From Thermoleophilia bacterium (GTDB lineage: Bacteria > Actinomycetota > Thermoleophilia > Gaiellales > SKUG01), in assembly GCA_025964455.1 (NCBI GenBank), contig JAOPYU010000243.1:1-25311 (forward strand): DNA of 25,311 nt, read 5' to 3'. The position numbers and the translations under genes were made by a program. Within the stretch, counting starts at the first letter, position 1. Each line of letters starts with the position of its first letter. Shown here one piece after another: positions 1 to 7,195 of this stretch. A model generated the notes under the pieces. The model was not told where the DNA came from and ran no database searches. It was given only the letters and a program-made list of their open reading frames with translations.

Positions 1-358
1 ATCGGCCGGGGGTCTCGTCGCCGCCGGTGAATCGGCCCGGGGTGAGATCGCCGCCGGTGAATCGGCCCGGGGTGAGGTCGCCGCCGGTGAATCGGCCCGG
101 GGTGAGGTCGCCGCCCGTGAATCGACCCGGTGTGAGGTCGCCGCCGGTGAATCGGCCGGGGGTGAGATCGCCACCCGTGAACCGGCCCGGGGTCAGATCG
201 CCGCCCGTGAATCGACCGGGGGTCTCGTCGCCGCCGGTGAATCGTCCGGGGGTGATGCCGCCGCCGGTGAATCGGCCCGGGGTCTCGTCGCCGCCGGTGA
301 ACCGGCCGGGCGTGGTGTCGCCGCCGGTGAATCGCCCGGGCGTGCCGGTGCCGCCGGT
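1..358. repeat. Tandem 30-bp repeats, 12 units, coding for TGGDxTPGRF
   Basis: Twelve head-to-tail 30-bp units run from 358 to the window edge with no spacers. On the minus strand each encodes T-G-G-D-x-T-P-G-R-F, with x = Leu (six units), Glu (three) or Thr (one). The first unit is degenerate (TGGTGTPGRF) and the fourth reads TGGGITPGRF. Units differ by synonymous third-base changes while the peptide stays fixed, which points to selection on the protein. The array probably continues left of the window. Confidence 0.95.
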
Positions 359-1942
359 CAGCAGGTCGTGGAGCCAGTTGCCGACGGGCGCCGGGGCGCT
401 GGTCTCGGCTTCGTGGTCGTGCTCATGCTCGTGGTCGTGCCTGTCCTCGCCGGTCACGTCGGCGACGGAGGAGCCCTTGCTCACGCCGGCGACCATCGCG
501 CCGCCCTGCTGGAGCTCGTAGATGTTGCGGACGGCATCCGCGCGCGGCAGCAGGCTGCCGTCCGGATTGATCGTCGTGAAGAGCTTCTTCTGCTTGCCGG
601 CCTGCAGCTCGACGGTCTCCTGGTTCACGTAGGAGTCGTACTCGAGCGCGTCGATGCGGTGCATCTCGGCCCGCTTGGTCGCCTCGCCGAGCACGGCCTT
701 GCGGTCCTCGGGCGGCATGTTGCGGGCCTGCTTGGTTGCCGCGGCGACGATCGCGTCGACCTCGGCGTTCACCTTGGTGATCTTGTCACCGTCGTGGTCC
801 TGGGATCCGTGCGTGGGCTCGTGCACGCCGAGCAGCGCGGCAGTGCCGATCGCCTTGTCGCCCGTCTCGCTGGCGTCGAATCCAGCCGCGTCGATGATCT
901 GGCCATCGGAATTGACGATGCCTTCGCTCCGCAGCGTCGTGATGACGTCGCCGACCGTGTCGAGCACGCCGTCGTCGGCGATGATCGTGTTCGTGTCCTT
1001 GTCGTAGGCAGCGTCCGAACCGATCGCGGTCTTCTTCTGGGCCGTGATCGTGAGTGACTCGGATCCCTCGAGCACCTGCACGACCGGAGCCGGCATGCCG
1101 GTCACGTGCGCGACGTCCGCGAGGAAGTTGAGCACCCGCTCGCCCTCGAGCGCCTTGATGTCGGCAGCGATCTGGTCGCGCGCCTCGTCGAGCTCGCCCT
1201 TCTTGGCCTCGAGGTCCTTCTTGTCCTCCTCGATGCCCATGACTTTCTCGGCCAGGGCCTGCGCCGGATTCTTCTTGCCGAACAGGCCAGCGACCGCGCT
1301 GACGCCCGGCATCGCCACGGTCGCGACCGCGCCGATGATCCCGGACTTGGTCTCGTCGCCCTCGACCTCGTCCTCGAGCTCCTCGATGTCGTCGGCCACG
1401 GCGTTCGACTGCTTCGTGAGCGTCGCCTGCTGCTCCTTGAGCTTGGCGATCGCGATGTCGCGCGCGCCCACGTTGGTGCCCTCGGTCACGCCGCCATCGG
1501 CGAGCCCGTCATTGGAGGTCGTGGTGCCGCGGCGGCCCGCTGCTGCGGTCGCGACGGCGATCGCGTCATCGGTCGTGGCGGTCGGGCTGATCGCGCCCGC
1601 CTTGGAGGAGCGGGTGGGCGCGGCACTGCGCGACTTGCTGGGCGCGACGGGCGACGACTTGGAAGGCCGGGTGGAGGTGGGCTTCGCAGCCGACGTCTTG
1701 GCGGAGCTCGCCCGGGAGGCGCTCGGCTTGGTGGGCGTCGACTTGGCATTGCGGCGCAGCACGTCGGTGATGGACGGCTTCGCGGGCTTGCCCTTGACGG
1801 GGCGCGCGAACAGCGTCGGTCCCGAAGGCGTCCTGGCGCCCGAAGGCAGGGCGAGCGGGCCCTTGCCACGACGATCGCTCGTCGCGGTCGCGGTCGGCTG
1901 CACCTTCGTGCTGCCGCCGCCGTCTGACTGAACCTGTGCCAT
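1..1942 (-). CDS. Unknown decapeptide-repeat protein with HEPTH motif (partial, C-terminus outside window)
   Basis: The frame opens at ATG 1942 behind a GGGGGGAAG ribosome site and runs off the left edge after about 647 residues. Residues about 20-125 are a low-complexity basic tail rich in Lys, Ser, Thr, Ala and Pro. Residues about 165-250 hold charged heptad-like stretches flanking a short hydrophobic Gly/Ala/Val segment, so a coiled coil around a membrane-active or buried hairpin is possible. Residues 374-378 read HEPTH, which formally fits the HExxH zinc-protease signature, though Pro inside the helix is unusual. A His/Asp/Glu-rich patch (HDHEHEHDHE) near residue 505 could bind metal. From residue 529 come 12 copies of the decapeptide TGGDxTPGRF. 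I see no signal peptide and do not recognise the family. The general look (disordered start, HExxH-like centre, repeats) recalls secreted or injected effector-like proteins, but that is only an impression. Confidence 0.8.
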   Translation of the reverse strand, partial: MAQVQSDGGGSTKVQPTATATSDRRGKGPLALPSGARTPSGPTLFARPVKGKPAKPSITDVLRRNAKSTPTKPSASRASSAKTSAAKPTSTRPSKSSPVAPSKSRSAAPTRSSKAGAISPTATTDDAIAVATAAAGRRGTTTSNDGLADGGVTEGTNVGARDIAIAKLKEQQATLTKQSNAVADDIEELEDEVEGDETKSGIIGAVATVAMPGVSAVAGLFGKKNPAQALAEKVMGIEEDKKDLEAKKGELDEARDQIAADIKALEGERVLNFLADVAHVTGMPAPVVQVLEGSESLTITAQKKTAIGSDAAYDKDTNTIIADDGVLDTVGDVITTLRSEGIVNSDGQIIDAAGFDASETGDKAIGTAALLGVHEPTHGSQDHDGDKITKVNAEVDAIVAAATKQARNMPPEDRKAVLGEATKRAEMHRIDALEYDSYVNQETVELQAGKQKKLFTTINPDGSLLPRADAVRNIYELQQGGAMVAGVSKGSSVADVTGEDRHDHEHEHDHEAETSAPAPVGNWLHDLLTGGTGTPGRFTGGDTTPGRFTGGDETPGRFTGGGITPGRFTGGDETPGRFTGGDLTPGRFTGGDLTPGRFTGGDLTPGRFTGGDLTPGRFTGGDLTPGRFTGGDLTPGRFTGGDETPGR

Positions 1943-2085
1943 CGGCTTGGCTTCCCCCCGAAAACATCCCAGTGCCGCTACGTCCGTGCTGGCGGCAGAC
2001 CGCGTCCAAGCGGTACTCCGCTCCAACGTACGACGGAAAGCTCCGACGGTAAAGGGGGTACATTCGCGCAGGTTCTGTGACGCGG

Positions 2086-2104
2086 ATCCGTAGGGGATAC
2101 GGAT
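2086..2104. promoter_or_regulatory. Inverted repeat, candidate operator
   Basis: ATCCGTA-GGGGA-TACGGAT is a perfect 7-bp inverted repeat with a 5-nt spacer. It lies between the divergent genes starting at 1942 (minus) and 2235 (plus), so it could be an operator or a short hairpin. No regulator gene is nearby to pair it with. Confidence 0.4.
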
Positions 2105-2124
2105 GCCGAACCGCGAGGTCGGTG

Positions 2125-2135
2125 CCTAAGTTAGG
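2125..2135. promoter_or_regulatory. Small palindrome CCTAAGTTAGG, candidate operator
   Basis: CCTAA-G-TTAGG is an 11-bp palindrome in the same divergent intergenic region (1943-2234). It stands out as A/T-containing in a GC-rich background. Apart from this and the inverted repeat at 2086-2104, I see no gene or RNA in that 292-base gap. Confidence 0.35.
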
Positions 2136-2234
2136 TAGTTCGCCCAAGTCGGGGTGCGGGTCTGCCGGGGATCATGTAATCGGGGACTGCTGCACTCGAT
2201 GCGGCGGACGACGCAGGACACCTGGGGGAACGAC

Positions 2235-2648
2235 ATGGGCACCACCACCGCCATCTCGATCGATCGCTTTCGACGCCGCCGCGCCGACGAAGCCGCATCC
2301 ATCGCTCCGGAGCGCCTCGCGCACCCGCTCGTCGGCACCACGCTCGGAACCCTCGAGCGCCGGTACGGGCTGATGTCGAGCGAGGAGACGATCATCGTCA
2401 GCGACGTGATCGCGACCAGCGGCGACCTCGCGGTCGCCGACCGGCTCGCCTTCGTCGCCTCCATGGAGCGACATGCCGCGATCGTCGTCGTCGAGTTCGA
2501 CGGCTGGTACCTGGCCTGCGCGACGGAGCGGACGCTCGCCCCGGCCGAGCTCGCCCACCTTCGCGCACCCGAGGTCAGCCCGATGCGGGTCATGAGCATC
2601 GTCACCGAGCGCGGCATCACGCCGGCGCTCGGCCCGCTCTGCGCCTGA
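2235..2648 (+). CDS. Hypothetical protein, 137 aa
   Basis: I start this gene at ATG 2235 because TGGGGGAA sits just upstream. Earlier in-frame starts would extend into the regulatory gap and have no such site. The product begins MGTTTAISIDRF followed by a run of four Arg. A central segment of about 50 residues alternates hydrophobic strands and charged turns (IIVSDVIATSGDL, AAIVVVEFDGWYLACAT), suggesting a small alpha/beta or beta-rich cytosolic domain. There is no signal peptide or membrane segment. I do not recognise the family. The gene is separated from etfB by a promoter-bearing gap of about 145 bases, so it is probably its own unit. Confidence 0.7.
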   Translation: MGTTTAISIDRFRRRRADEAASIAPERLAHPLVGTTLGTLERRYGLMSSEETIIVSDVIATSGDLAVADRLAFVASMERHAAIVVVEFDGWYLACATERTLAPAELAHLRAPEVSPMRVMSIVTERGITPALGPLCA

Positions 2649-2685
2649 TCCGTCCTTTGGTCATCGAACGACCTGTCCCGCAATA

Positions 2686-2726
2686 TTGACTGGCGGGTCA
2701 ACGGCTTCCGACCGCTCCGCTATATT
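2686..2726 (+). promoter_or_regulatory. Probable etf promoter/operator region
   Basis: The palindrome TTGACTGGCGGGTCAA (2686-2701: TTGAC arms, central GC symmetric) is followed by TATATT at 2721-2726, a good -10-like hexamer in a GC-rich genome. The TTGACT is 29 bases from TATATT, too far to be its -35, so the palindrome reads better as an operator. TetR-type fatty-acid regulators often bind such sites upstream of ETF or beta-oxidation genes, but no regulator is encoded here. Confidence 0.45.
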
Positions 2727-2759
2727 CACGCGCGCTAGCGGAATGGGAGGCCGTCCATC

Positions 2760-2798
2760 ATGCGCGCCTCCGACCCATCGAGGGAGGAGACGCGGTGA
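2760..2798 (+). CDS. Possible 12-aa leader peptide overlapping etfB start
   Basis: ATG 2760 follows GGGAGG (2745-2750) at a normal distance and opens a short frame, MRASDPSREETR, whose TGA stop overlaps the etfB GTG as GTGA. The etfB ribosome site (AGGGAGGAGA, 2781-2790) lies inside this mini-ORF. Translation of the leader could therefore couple to or modulate etfB. It may also be chance. Confidence 0.3.
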   Translation: MRASDPSREETR

Positions 2799-3592
2799 AG
2801 ATCGCCGTCTGCGTCAAGGAAGTGCCCGGAGCGAACGTGCCCCGGCGCCATGACGATGCTACGAAGCGGCTGGTGCGCGACGGCGACCAGGTGCTCAACT
2901 CGTACGATTCACACGCGATGGAAGCTGCGCTGCAGCTGAAGGAAGCGGGCGGCGATGCAGCCGACGCGACCATCACTGCGGTGTGCATGGGTCCGGAAGG
3001 CGCGTCGCGCACGCTGCAGAAGGCGTTGGCGCTCGGCGCCGACGACGCGCTGCTGGTGACCGACACCGCGCTCGAGGGCAGCGACGTGCTGGCCACCGCG
3101 CGTGCACTCGCCGCCGCCATCGCCAAGCACGGCCCGTTCGACCTGGTGATCCTGGGCCAGCAGGCCAGCGATTCGGACTGCTGGGTGCTGCCCGGCGTGC
3201 TCGCCGAGTTGCTCGAGTCGCCGGTGGCGACCCAGGCCTCCAAGGTGGAGTTCACCGGCGGTGAGGTCGCGCTCGAGCGACAGACCGAGTACGGCTACGA
3301 GAAGCTCTCGCTCTCGCTGCCTGCCGTGGTGAGCGTGTCGGACGCCATCAACACGCCTCGCTACCCGGCCCTCAAGGCGATCATGGCCGCCAAGAAGAAG
3401 CCGCTGGTCAAGGTCAGCCTCGCCGACCTCGGCCTCGACGCATCGAGCGTCGGCACCGGCGGTTCCGGCACCAAGGTGCTCGCCTTCTCGCCGCCGCCGG
3501 CCAAGCAGGGCGGCATCAAGGTCGAGGACGACGGTTCGGGCTCCGGTGCGGACGGCATCGTCGAGTTCCTCGCCGGTCGCAACCTCGTCTGA
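2795..3592 (+). CDS. etfB: Electron transfer flavoprotein beta subunit
   Basis: The 265-residue product has the usual EtfB length and starts MKIAVCVKEVPG, the classic N-terminal strand. The AMP-site region FDLVILGQQASDSDCW followed by LPGVLAELL is intact, and YPALKAIMAAKKKP is the recognition-loop region that docks onto acyl-CoA dehydrogenases. EtfB binds AMP and, with EtfA, forms the soluble FAD carrier that accepts electrons from acyl-CoA and related dehydrogenases. The GTG start at 2795 is set by AGGGAGGAGA 5 bases upstream. etfA and the quinone oxidoreductase follow on the same strand, giving a complete route to the respiratory chain. Confidence 0.97.
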   Translation: MKIAVCVKEVPGANVPRRHDDATKRLVRDGDQVLNSYDSHAMEAALQLKEAGGDAADATITAVCMGPEGASRTLQKALALGADDALLVTDTALEGSDVLATARALAAAIAKHGPFDLVILGQQASDSDCWVLPGVLAELLESPVATQASKVEFTGGEVALERQTEYGYEKLSLSLPAVVSVSDAINTPRYPALKAIMAAKKKPLVKVSLADLGLDASSVGTGGSGTKVLAFSPPPAKQGGIKVEDDGSGSGADGIVEFLAGRNLV

Positions 3593-3594
3593 CA

Positions 3595-3611
3595 ACGCAC
3601 GCCGCGTGCGT
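3595..3611 (+). other. Intercistronic hairpin between etfB and etfA
   Basis: ACGCACGC-C-GCGTGCGT forms a compact stem-loop 2 bases after the etfB stop. No T-run follows and etfA has its own GAAAGG ribosome site. It is more likely an mRNA-stability or partial-attenuation element than an operon end. Confidence 0.4.
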
Positions 3612-3645
3612 GCGCACGTGACGTGATCCACGAAAGGTTCCCCAC

Positions 3646-4608
3646 ATGAGCATCCTCGTCTTCGTCGAGCACCACGAGGGCACCATCGCCCCCGGCTCGC
3701 TCGGCGTCCTCGGAGCGGGCCGCGAGCTCGCCACTGCGGCGGGCGTTCCCCTCGTCGCCGTCGTCACCGGACCCGGTGCCGACTCCCTCGCAGCGAACGT
3801 GCCGGCTGACACCGTGTACCACGCCGCCGACGACCGCTTCCGCGTCGCTGCCGGTGGCACCGACGCGCTCGCGGCTGCCGTCGAGGCATCCGGCGCACGC
3901 ATCGTGCTGGCCAACGCATCGGTGAACGCCGCGGATGTCGCGGGCGGCCTGGCCGGTCGGCTCGGCGTCGGCGTCAACACCGATTCCACGGGTATCGCGT
4001 TCGACGGCGGCGAGTTCGTCGCCGAGCGCCCCTCCCTCGAGGATTCGGTCGTCGTGCGCTGCGGCTGGACGACCACCGACGGCTTCGTCGGCGTCGCGCT
4101 GTTCCGCGCCGGATCGTTCAGCCCCGTGGAGCCTGCTGCCGCGGGTTCGGTCGAGGCGCTCGAGGTCGCCGACGGCGGACGTCGTGGCCAGACCTTCCAG
4201 GGCCTCGAGCAGGCGGCCGGCGGTGGCGTCGACATCACCAAGAGCGACGTGCTCGTCGGTGCCGGGCGCGGCCTGGGCGGACCCGACAAGTTCAACATCG
4301 TCGAGGATCTGGCCCGGACGCTCGGTGGCGAGGTCGCCACGACGCGTGCCGTCGTCGACGCCGGCTGGTACGAGTACTCGACCCAGGTCGGACAGACCGG
4401 CAAGACCGTGGCCCCGAAGCTCTACATCGCGGTCGGCATCTCCGGCGCGATCCAGCACAAGGTCGGCATGCAGTCCTCCGGGACCATCGTGGCGATCAAC
4501 AAGGATCCGCACGCACCGATCTTCGACTTCGCAGACTTCGGGGTCGTCGGTGACCTGTTCGCGATCGTGCCGCAACTCAAGGACAAGCTCGCAGCCCGCA
4601 AGGGCTGA
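3646..4608 (+). CDS. etfA: Electron transfer flavoprotein alpha subunit
   Basis: The 320-residue product carries the C-terminal FAD-binding domain typical of EtfA. Arg in VGAGRGLG (about residues 205-212), the QVGQTG loop (247-252), GISGAIQH (264-271), and the [11 protein letters not shown] and ADFGVVGD signatures all match the family. The N-terminal half is the Rossmann-like domain that packs against EtfB. Spacing to etfB is 53 bases with a hairpin; GAAAGG about 8 bases before the ATG decides the start. It ends 24 bases before the ETF:quinone oxidoreductase gene, so the three form one operon. Confidence 0.97.
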   Translation: MSILVFVEHHEGTIAPGSLGVLGAGRELATAAGVPLVAVVTGPGADSLAANVPADTVYHAADDRFRVAAGGTDALAAAVEASGARIVLANASVNAADVAGGLAGRLGVGVNTDSTGIAFDGGEFVAERPSLEDSVVVRCGWTTTDGFVGVALFRAGSFSPVEPAAAGSVEALEVADGGRRGQTFQGLEQAAGGGVDITKSDVLVGAGRGLGGPDKFNIVEDLARTLGGEVATTRAVVDAGWYEYSTQVGQTGKTVAPKLYIAVGISGAIQHKVGMQSSGTIVAINKDPHAPIFDFADFGVVGDLFAIVPQLKDKLAARKG

Positions 4609-4632
4609 CGCACCCACCGGGGGAGTACCACC

Positions 4633-6336
4633 ATGGCGAAGCCCGCTGACTTTCCACCGCCCGTCTCCGAAGGGGAGTTCGTCGCCGCGCCCGAGGCGCC
4701 GGAGGATGAACGCCTCGAGGTCGGGGTGCTGTTCGTCGGTGGTGGTCCCGCCGGGCTCGCCGGCGCGATCCGCTTGGCCCAGCTCGTCAACGAGCGCGAG
4801 GACCTGCAGGAGCGCCTCGGCGAGGTGCCGATCGCGGTGGTCGACAAGGGTGCGACCGCCGGCGCGCACCAGCTCTCGGGTGCCGTGGTGGTCCCCGATG
4901 CCCTCCGTGAGCTGTTCCCGGACGTGCCGCTCGAGGAGATGGGCGGCTACCAGCAGCCCGTCGAGGGTGAGGGCGTCTACCTGATGACCAGGCGCAAGGC
5001 GCTTCGCCTGCCGACCCCGCCGCCCTTCCGCAACCACGGCAACCACGTGTTCTCGCTCTCGCAGCTGACACGCTGGATGAGCGAGCGGGCCGAGGAGCTC
5101 GGAGTCATGATCATCCCCGAGACGGCTGCCGATCGGCTGCTCGTCGAGGACGGCGTGGTCAAGGGTGTCCGCACCGGTGACAAGGGCCGCGGCAAGGAGG
5201 GCGAGGAGCTCGGCAACTTCGAGCCCGGCGCCGAGCTGCACGCGCAGCTCACCGTCCTGAGTGAGGGAACGCAGGGCCACCTCGCGACGGCGGCGATCGC
5301 GCACTTCGGCCTCGAGGCCGACCCGCAGGTGTGGGCACTGGGCGTCAAGGAGGTCTGGAAGGTCGCCAAGCCGCTCGACAAGATCATCCACACGCTCGGC
5401 TGGCCGCTCCGCACGGGCGCGAAATTCCAGGAGTTCGGCGGCTCGTTCATCTACCCGATGGGCCCCGAGCACATCTGCATCGGCTTCGTCACGGGCCTCG
5501 ACACGCGCGATGCCGAGTTCTCGGTGCACGACGTGCTCCAGGAGTACAAGACGCATCCCTTCACCCGCAGGCTGCTCGAGGGCGGCGAGCGAGTCGCGTG
5601 GGGCGCCAAGACGATCCCCGAGGGCGGCTGGTGGAGCCTGCCGACCAAGCTCGCGATCCCGGGCGCTGTCATCGCCGGCGACCGCGCAGGAATGGTCAAC
5701 GTGCCCAAGCTCAAGGGTGTGCACCTGGCGATGCGCTCCGGCATCATCGCCGCGACGCAGGCCTACGTCCGCCTCAAGGCCGGCACGCTCGAAGGAGCGG
5801 AGCTGACGGGCTTCGATCGCGAGGTGCGGACCGGCCAGATCGGTGCCGACCTGAAGCGCTCGCGCAACATGAAGCAGCCGATCCGCAAGGGCTTCTTCGT
5901 CGGCGGCGCGATCGTCAACGCGATGGAGGCGACCGGCGGCCGTTTCCCCGGCAAGAAGTGGGAGAACCACGACGACGCCGAGCAGGACCTGTTCCTCGGC
6001 GGCCGCTCGAAGTCGTACCCGGCGCCCGACGGCAAGCTCACCTTCGACAAGCTCTCGAGCGTGTTCATCTCGGGCAACAAGACCCGCGACGACCAGCCCG
6101 ACCACGTGCGCGTGGAGAAGCAGTTGCCGCGTTCGGTGGCGGTCGGGTACGTGAGCATGTGCCCGGCTGCCGTGTACGAGCTGGCCGAGGGCACTGCTGC
6201 CGACGGCAACCCGGACGAGATGGTCACGATGCACGTGAATCCGTCCAATTGCGTGCACTGTGGCGCGATCACGGCCAAGGGCGGGCGCCTGACGCCGCCC
6301 GAGGGCGGCTCGGGGCCCGAATACACGAACATGTAG
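4633..6336 (+). CDS. Electron transfer flavoprotein:quinone oxidoreductase with altered Fe-S motif
   Basis: The 567-residue protein has the length and order of ETF dehydrogenase: an FAD-binding GGGPAG (residues 36-41), a long central FAD/quinone domain containing [10 protein letters not shown], and a C-terminal ferredoxin-like domain ending in [14 protein letters not shown]. It oxidises reduced ETF and reduces membrane quinone as a monotopic membrane protein. Canonical enzymes ligate a 4Fe-4S cluster with C-xn-C-x2-C-x2-C. Here C510, C540 and C543 are present, but the fourth position is Ile546 ([11 protein letters not shown]). The frame around it is intact and the end matches the family, so this is a substitution and not a frameshift. 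GGGGGAG before the ATG sets the start. Confidence 0.93.
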   Translation: MAKPADFPPPVSEGEFVAAPEAPEDERLEVGVLFVGGGPAGLAGAIRLAQLVNEREDLQERLGEVPIAVVDKGATAGAHQLSGAVVVPDALRELFPDVPLEEMGGYQQPVEGEGVYLMTRRKALRLPTPPPFRNHGNHVFSLSQLTRWMSERAEELGVMIIPETAADRLLVEDGVVKGVRTGDKGRGKEGEELGNFEPGAELHAQLTVLSEGTQGHLATAAIAHFGLEADPQVWALGVKEVWKVAKPLDKIIHTLGWPLRTGAKFQEFGGSFIYPMGPEHICIGFVTGLDTRDAEFSVHDVLQEYKTHPFTRRLLEGGERVAWGAKTIPEGGWWSLPTKLAIPGAVIAGDRAGMVNVPKLKGVHLAMRSGIIAATQAYVRLKAGTLEGAELTGFDREVRTGQIGADLKRSRNMKQPIRKGFFVGGAIVNAMEATGGRFPGKKWENHDDAEQDLFLGGRSKSYPAPDGKLTFDKLSSVFISGNKTRDDQPDHVRVEKQLPRSVAVGYVSMCPAAVYELAEGTAADGNPDEMVTMHVNPSNCVHCGAITAKGGRLTPPEGGSGPEYTNM

Positions 6337-6377
6337 GGCCTCGCCTGCGGAAGCGTCGCGTTCGGAGGGCTGCGGCT

Positions 6378-6403
6378 GTGTGAGCGCCATCCGGCGCTCA
6401 CAC
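6378..6403 (+). terminator. Hairpin after ETF:quinone oxidoreductase
   Basis: GTGTGAGCGCC-ATCC-GGCGCTCACAC is a perfect 11-bp stem with a 4-nt loop, 41 bases after the stop. There is no T-run, as is common in GC-rich actinobacteria. Confidence 0.75.
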
Positions 6404-6410
6404 TCGCCTC

Positions 6411-6433
6411 CGGTCGGACATCGTGTCCGACCG
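6411..6433 (+). terminator. Second tandem hairpin
   Basis: CGGTCGGACA-TCG-TGTCCGACCG is a perfect 10-bp stem starting 7 bases after the first hairpin. It covers the GTG at 6423, which argues against the longest possible start of the next gene. Confidence 0.65.
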
Positions 6434-6554
6434 AGCCCTCCTCGCACGACGCTTCCTCCGGCTCGCTGTGGAGTGGTGCATGTCGCATGTCTCGTTCAGG
6501 ACCGGGAGCAGGTGGGGTCCGCGCGAGCGCCGAGCGGCGTGCGAGGATCTGCGC

Positions 6555-7190
6555 ATGCAGATCGCTTCCGTCATCGCCGAGCCTGCGGGCTGGGCTCCCC
6601 AGCTGCCGCCGCAGCTGGCGCCGTCGACCCGCCCGAGCGGATTGCTGCGGGGCGGTCTCGCCGCATGGCGGGGCATCCCGGAGCTGGCTGCCGGGATCGC
6701 GCTGAGCGGGGTGCAGGTCGCCCTGCTCGCGCCGCTGCTCGCAGCGGCTGCGTCGATGTCGGAGGCCGCCGTGCGCGCCGACCTCGAGCAGGTGCGGGTG
6801 CAGGTCGGCGGGCTGGCAGCGGGAGCCGGCAACGTCGCCACGACGATCGGGCACCACGTCTACGTGTCGGACGCCGCACGCGCCGCACAGATGCTGTCGT
6901 GGTCGAGCCGCGGCTGGCTCGCACACGAGCTCGGTCATACGCTGCAGTGGCGCCGCGCCGGCGGCAGTGACCGCACGTTCCTGAACCGGTACGTCGGCGC
7001 CTACGCGCGCCACGACGGCTCGTTCGGCGCGGGCGGTTTCGCGCAGGCGTTCGCTGAGCTGGTCCGCCGCAGGCGCGCAGGTGAGCCCGTCGGCCCGGTG
7101 GGCGACCTGATCCACGACACCCATCCGATGGAGCGCGACGCCGAGCGGATCGCCACCGCCGTTCGCGACGCGACGCGACCGGGCATCTAG
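6555..7190 (+). CDS. HExxH putative metallopeptidase-like protein (DUF4157-like)
   Basis: I start at ATG 6555 (GAGGAT upstream), giving 211 residues. Longer in-frame starts overlap the terminator hairpin. Residues about 38-72 are hydrophobic (AAGIALSGVQVALLAPLLAAAA) and could be a membrane or buried helix. HELGH at 124-128 sits in the context LAHELGHTLQW, preceded by GHHVYVSD. This is the arrangement of DUF4157-type zinc-peptidase-like domains (strand, then LLAHELxHxxQ). A downstream HPMERDAERIA segment offers a Glu that could be the third zinc ligand. The role is unknown; relatives occur with contractile injection systems and toxins, none of which is seen here. It is 5 bases from the P450 gene, so the two are probably co-transcribed. 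Confidence 0.75.
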   Translation: MQIASVIAEPAGWAPQLPPQLAPSTRPSGLLRGGLAAWRGIPELAAGIALSGVQVALLAPLLAAAASMSEAAVRADLEQVRVQVGGLAAGAGNVATTIGHHVYVSDAARAAQMLSWSSRGWLAHELGHTLQWRRAGGSDRTFLNRYVGAYARHDGSFGAGGFAQAFAELVRRRRAGEPVGPVGDLIHDTHPMERDAERIATAVRDATRPGI

Positions 7191-7195
7191 CCCGC

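Noticed and set aside
1..358. CRISPR array, because of 30-bp periodicity
   Set aside because: There are no spacers; units are contiguous and encode a fixed peptide.
1..358. RTX calcium-binding repeats
   Set aside because: The unit is ten residues without the GGxGxDxUx nonapeptide pattern.
27..521. Plus-strand frame with NRPGVRSPPV repeats
   Set aside because: It is the mirror of the repeat array. The minus frame continues 530 residues upstream with normal codon use and a start with a ribosome site.
6240..6336. Frameshift explaining the missing Fe-S cysteine
   Set aside because: Sequence before (NPSNCVHC) and after ([11 protein letters not shown]) matches the family in one frame, so it is a substitution.
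3361..6447. 1028-codon open frame on the minus strand opposite etfA and the ETF:quinone oxidoreductase
   Set aside because: It is antisense to three well-conserved genes, its composition is Arg/Glu/Leu/His biased as expected of a shadow frame in GC-rich DNA, and no domain is visible.
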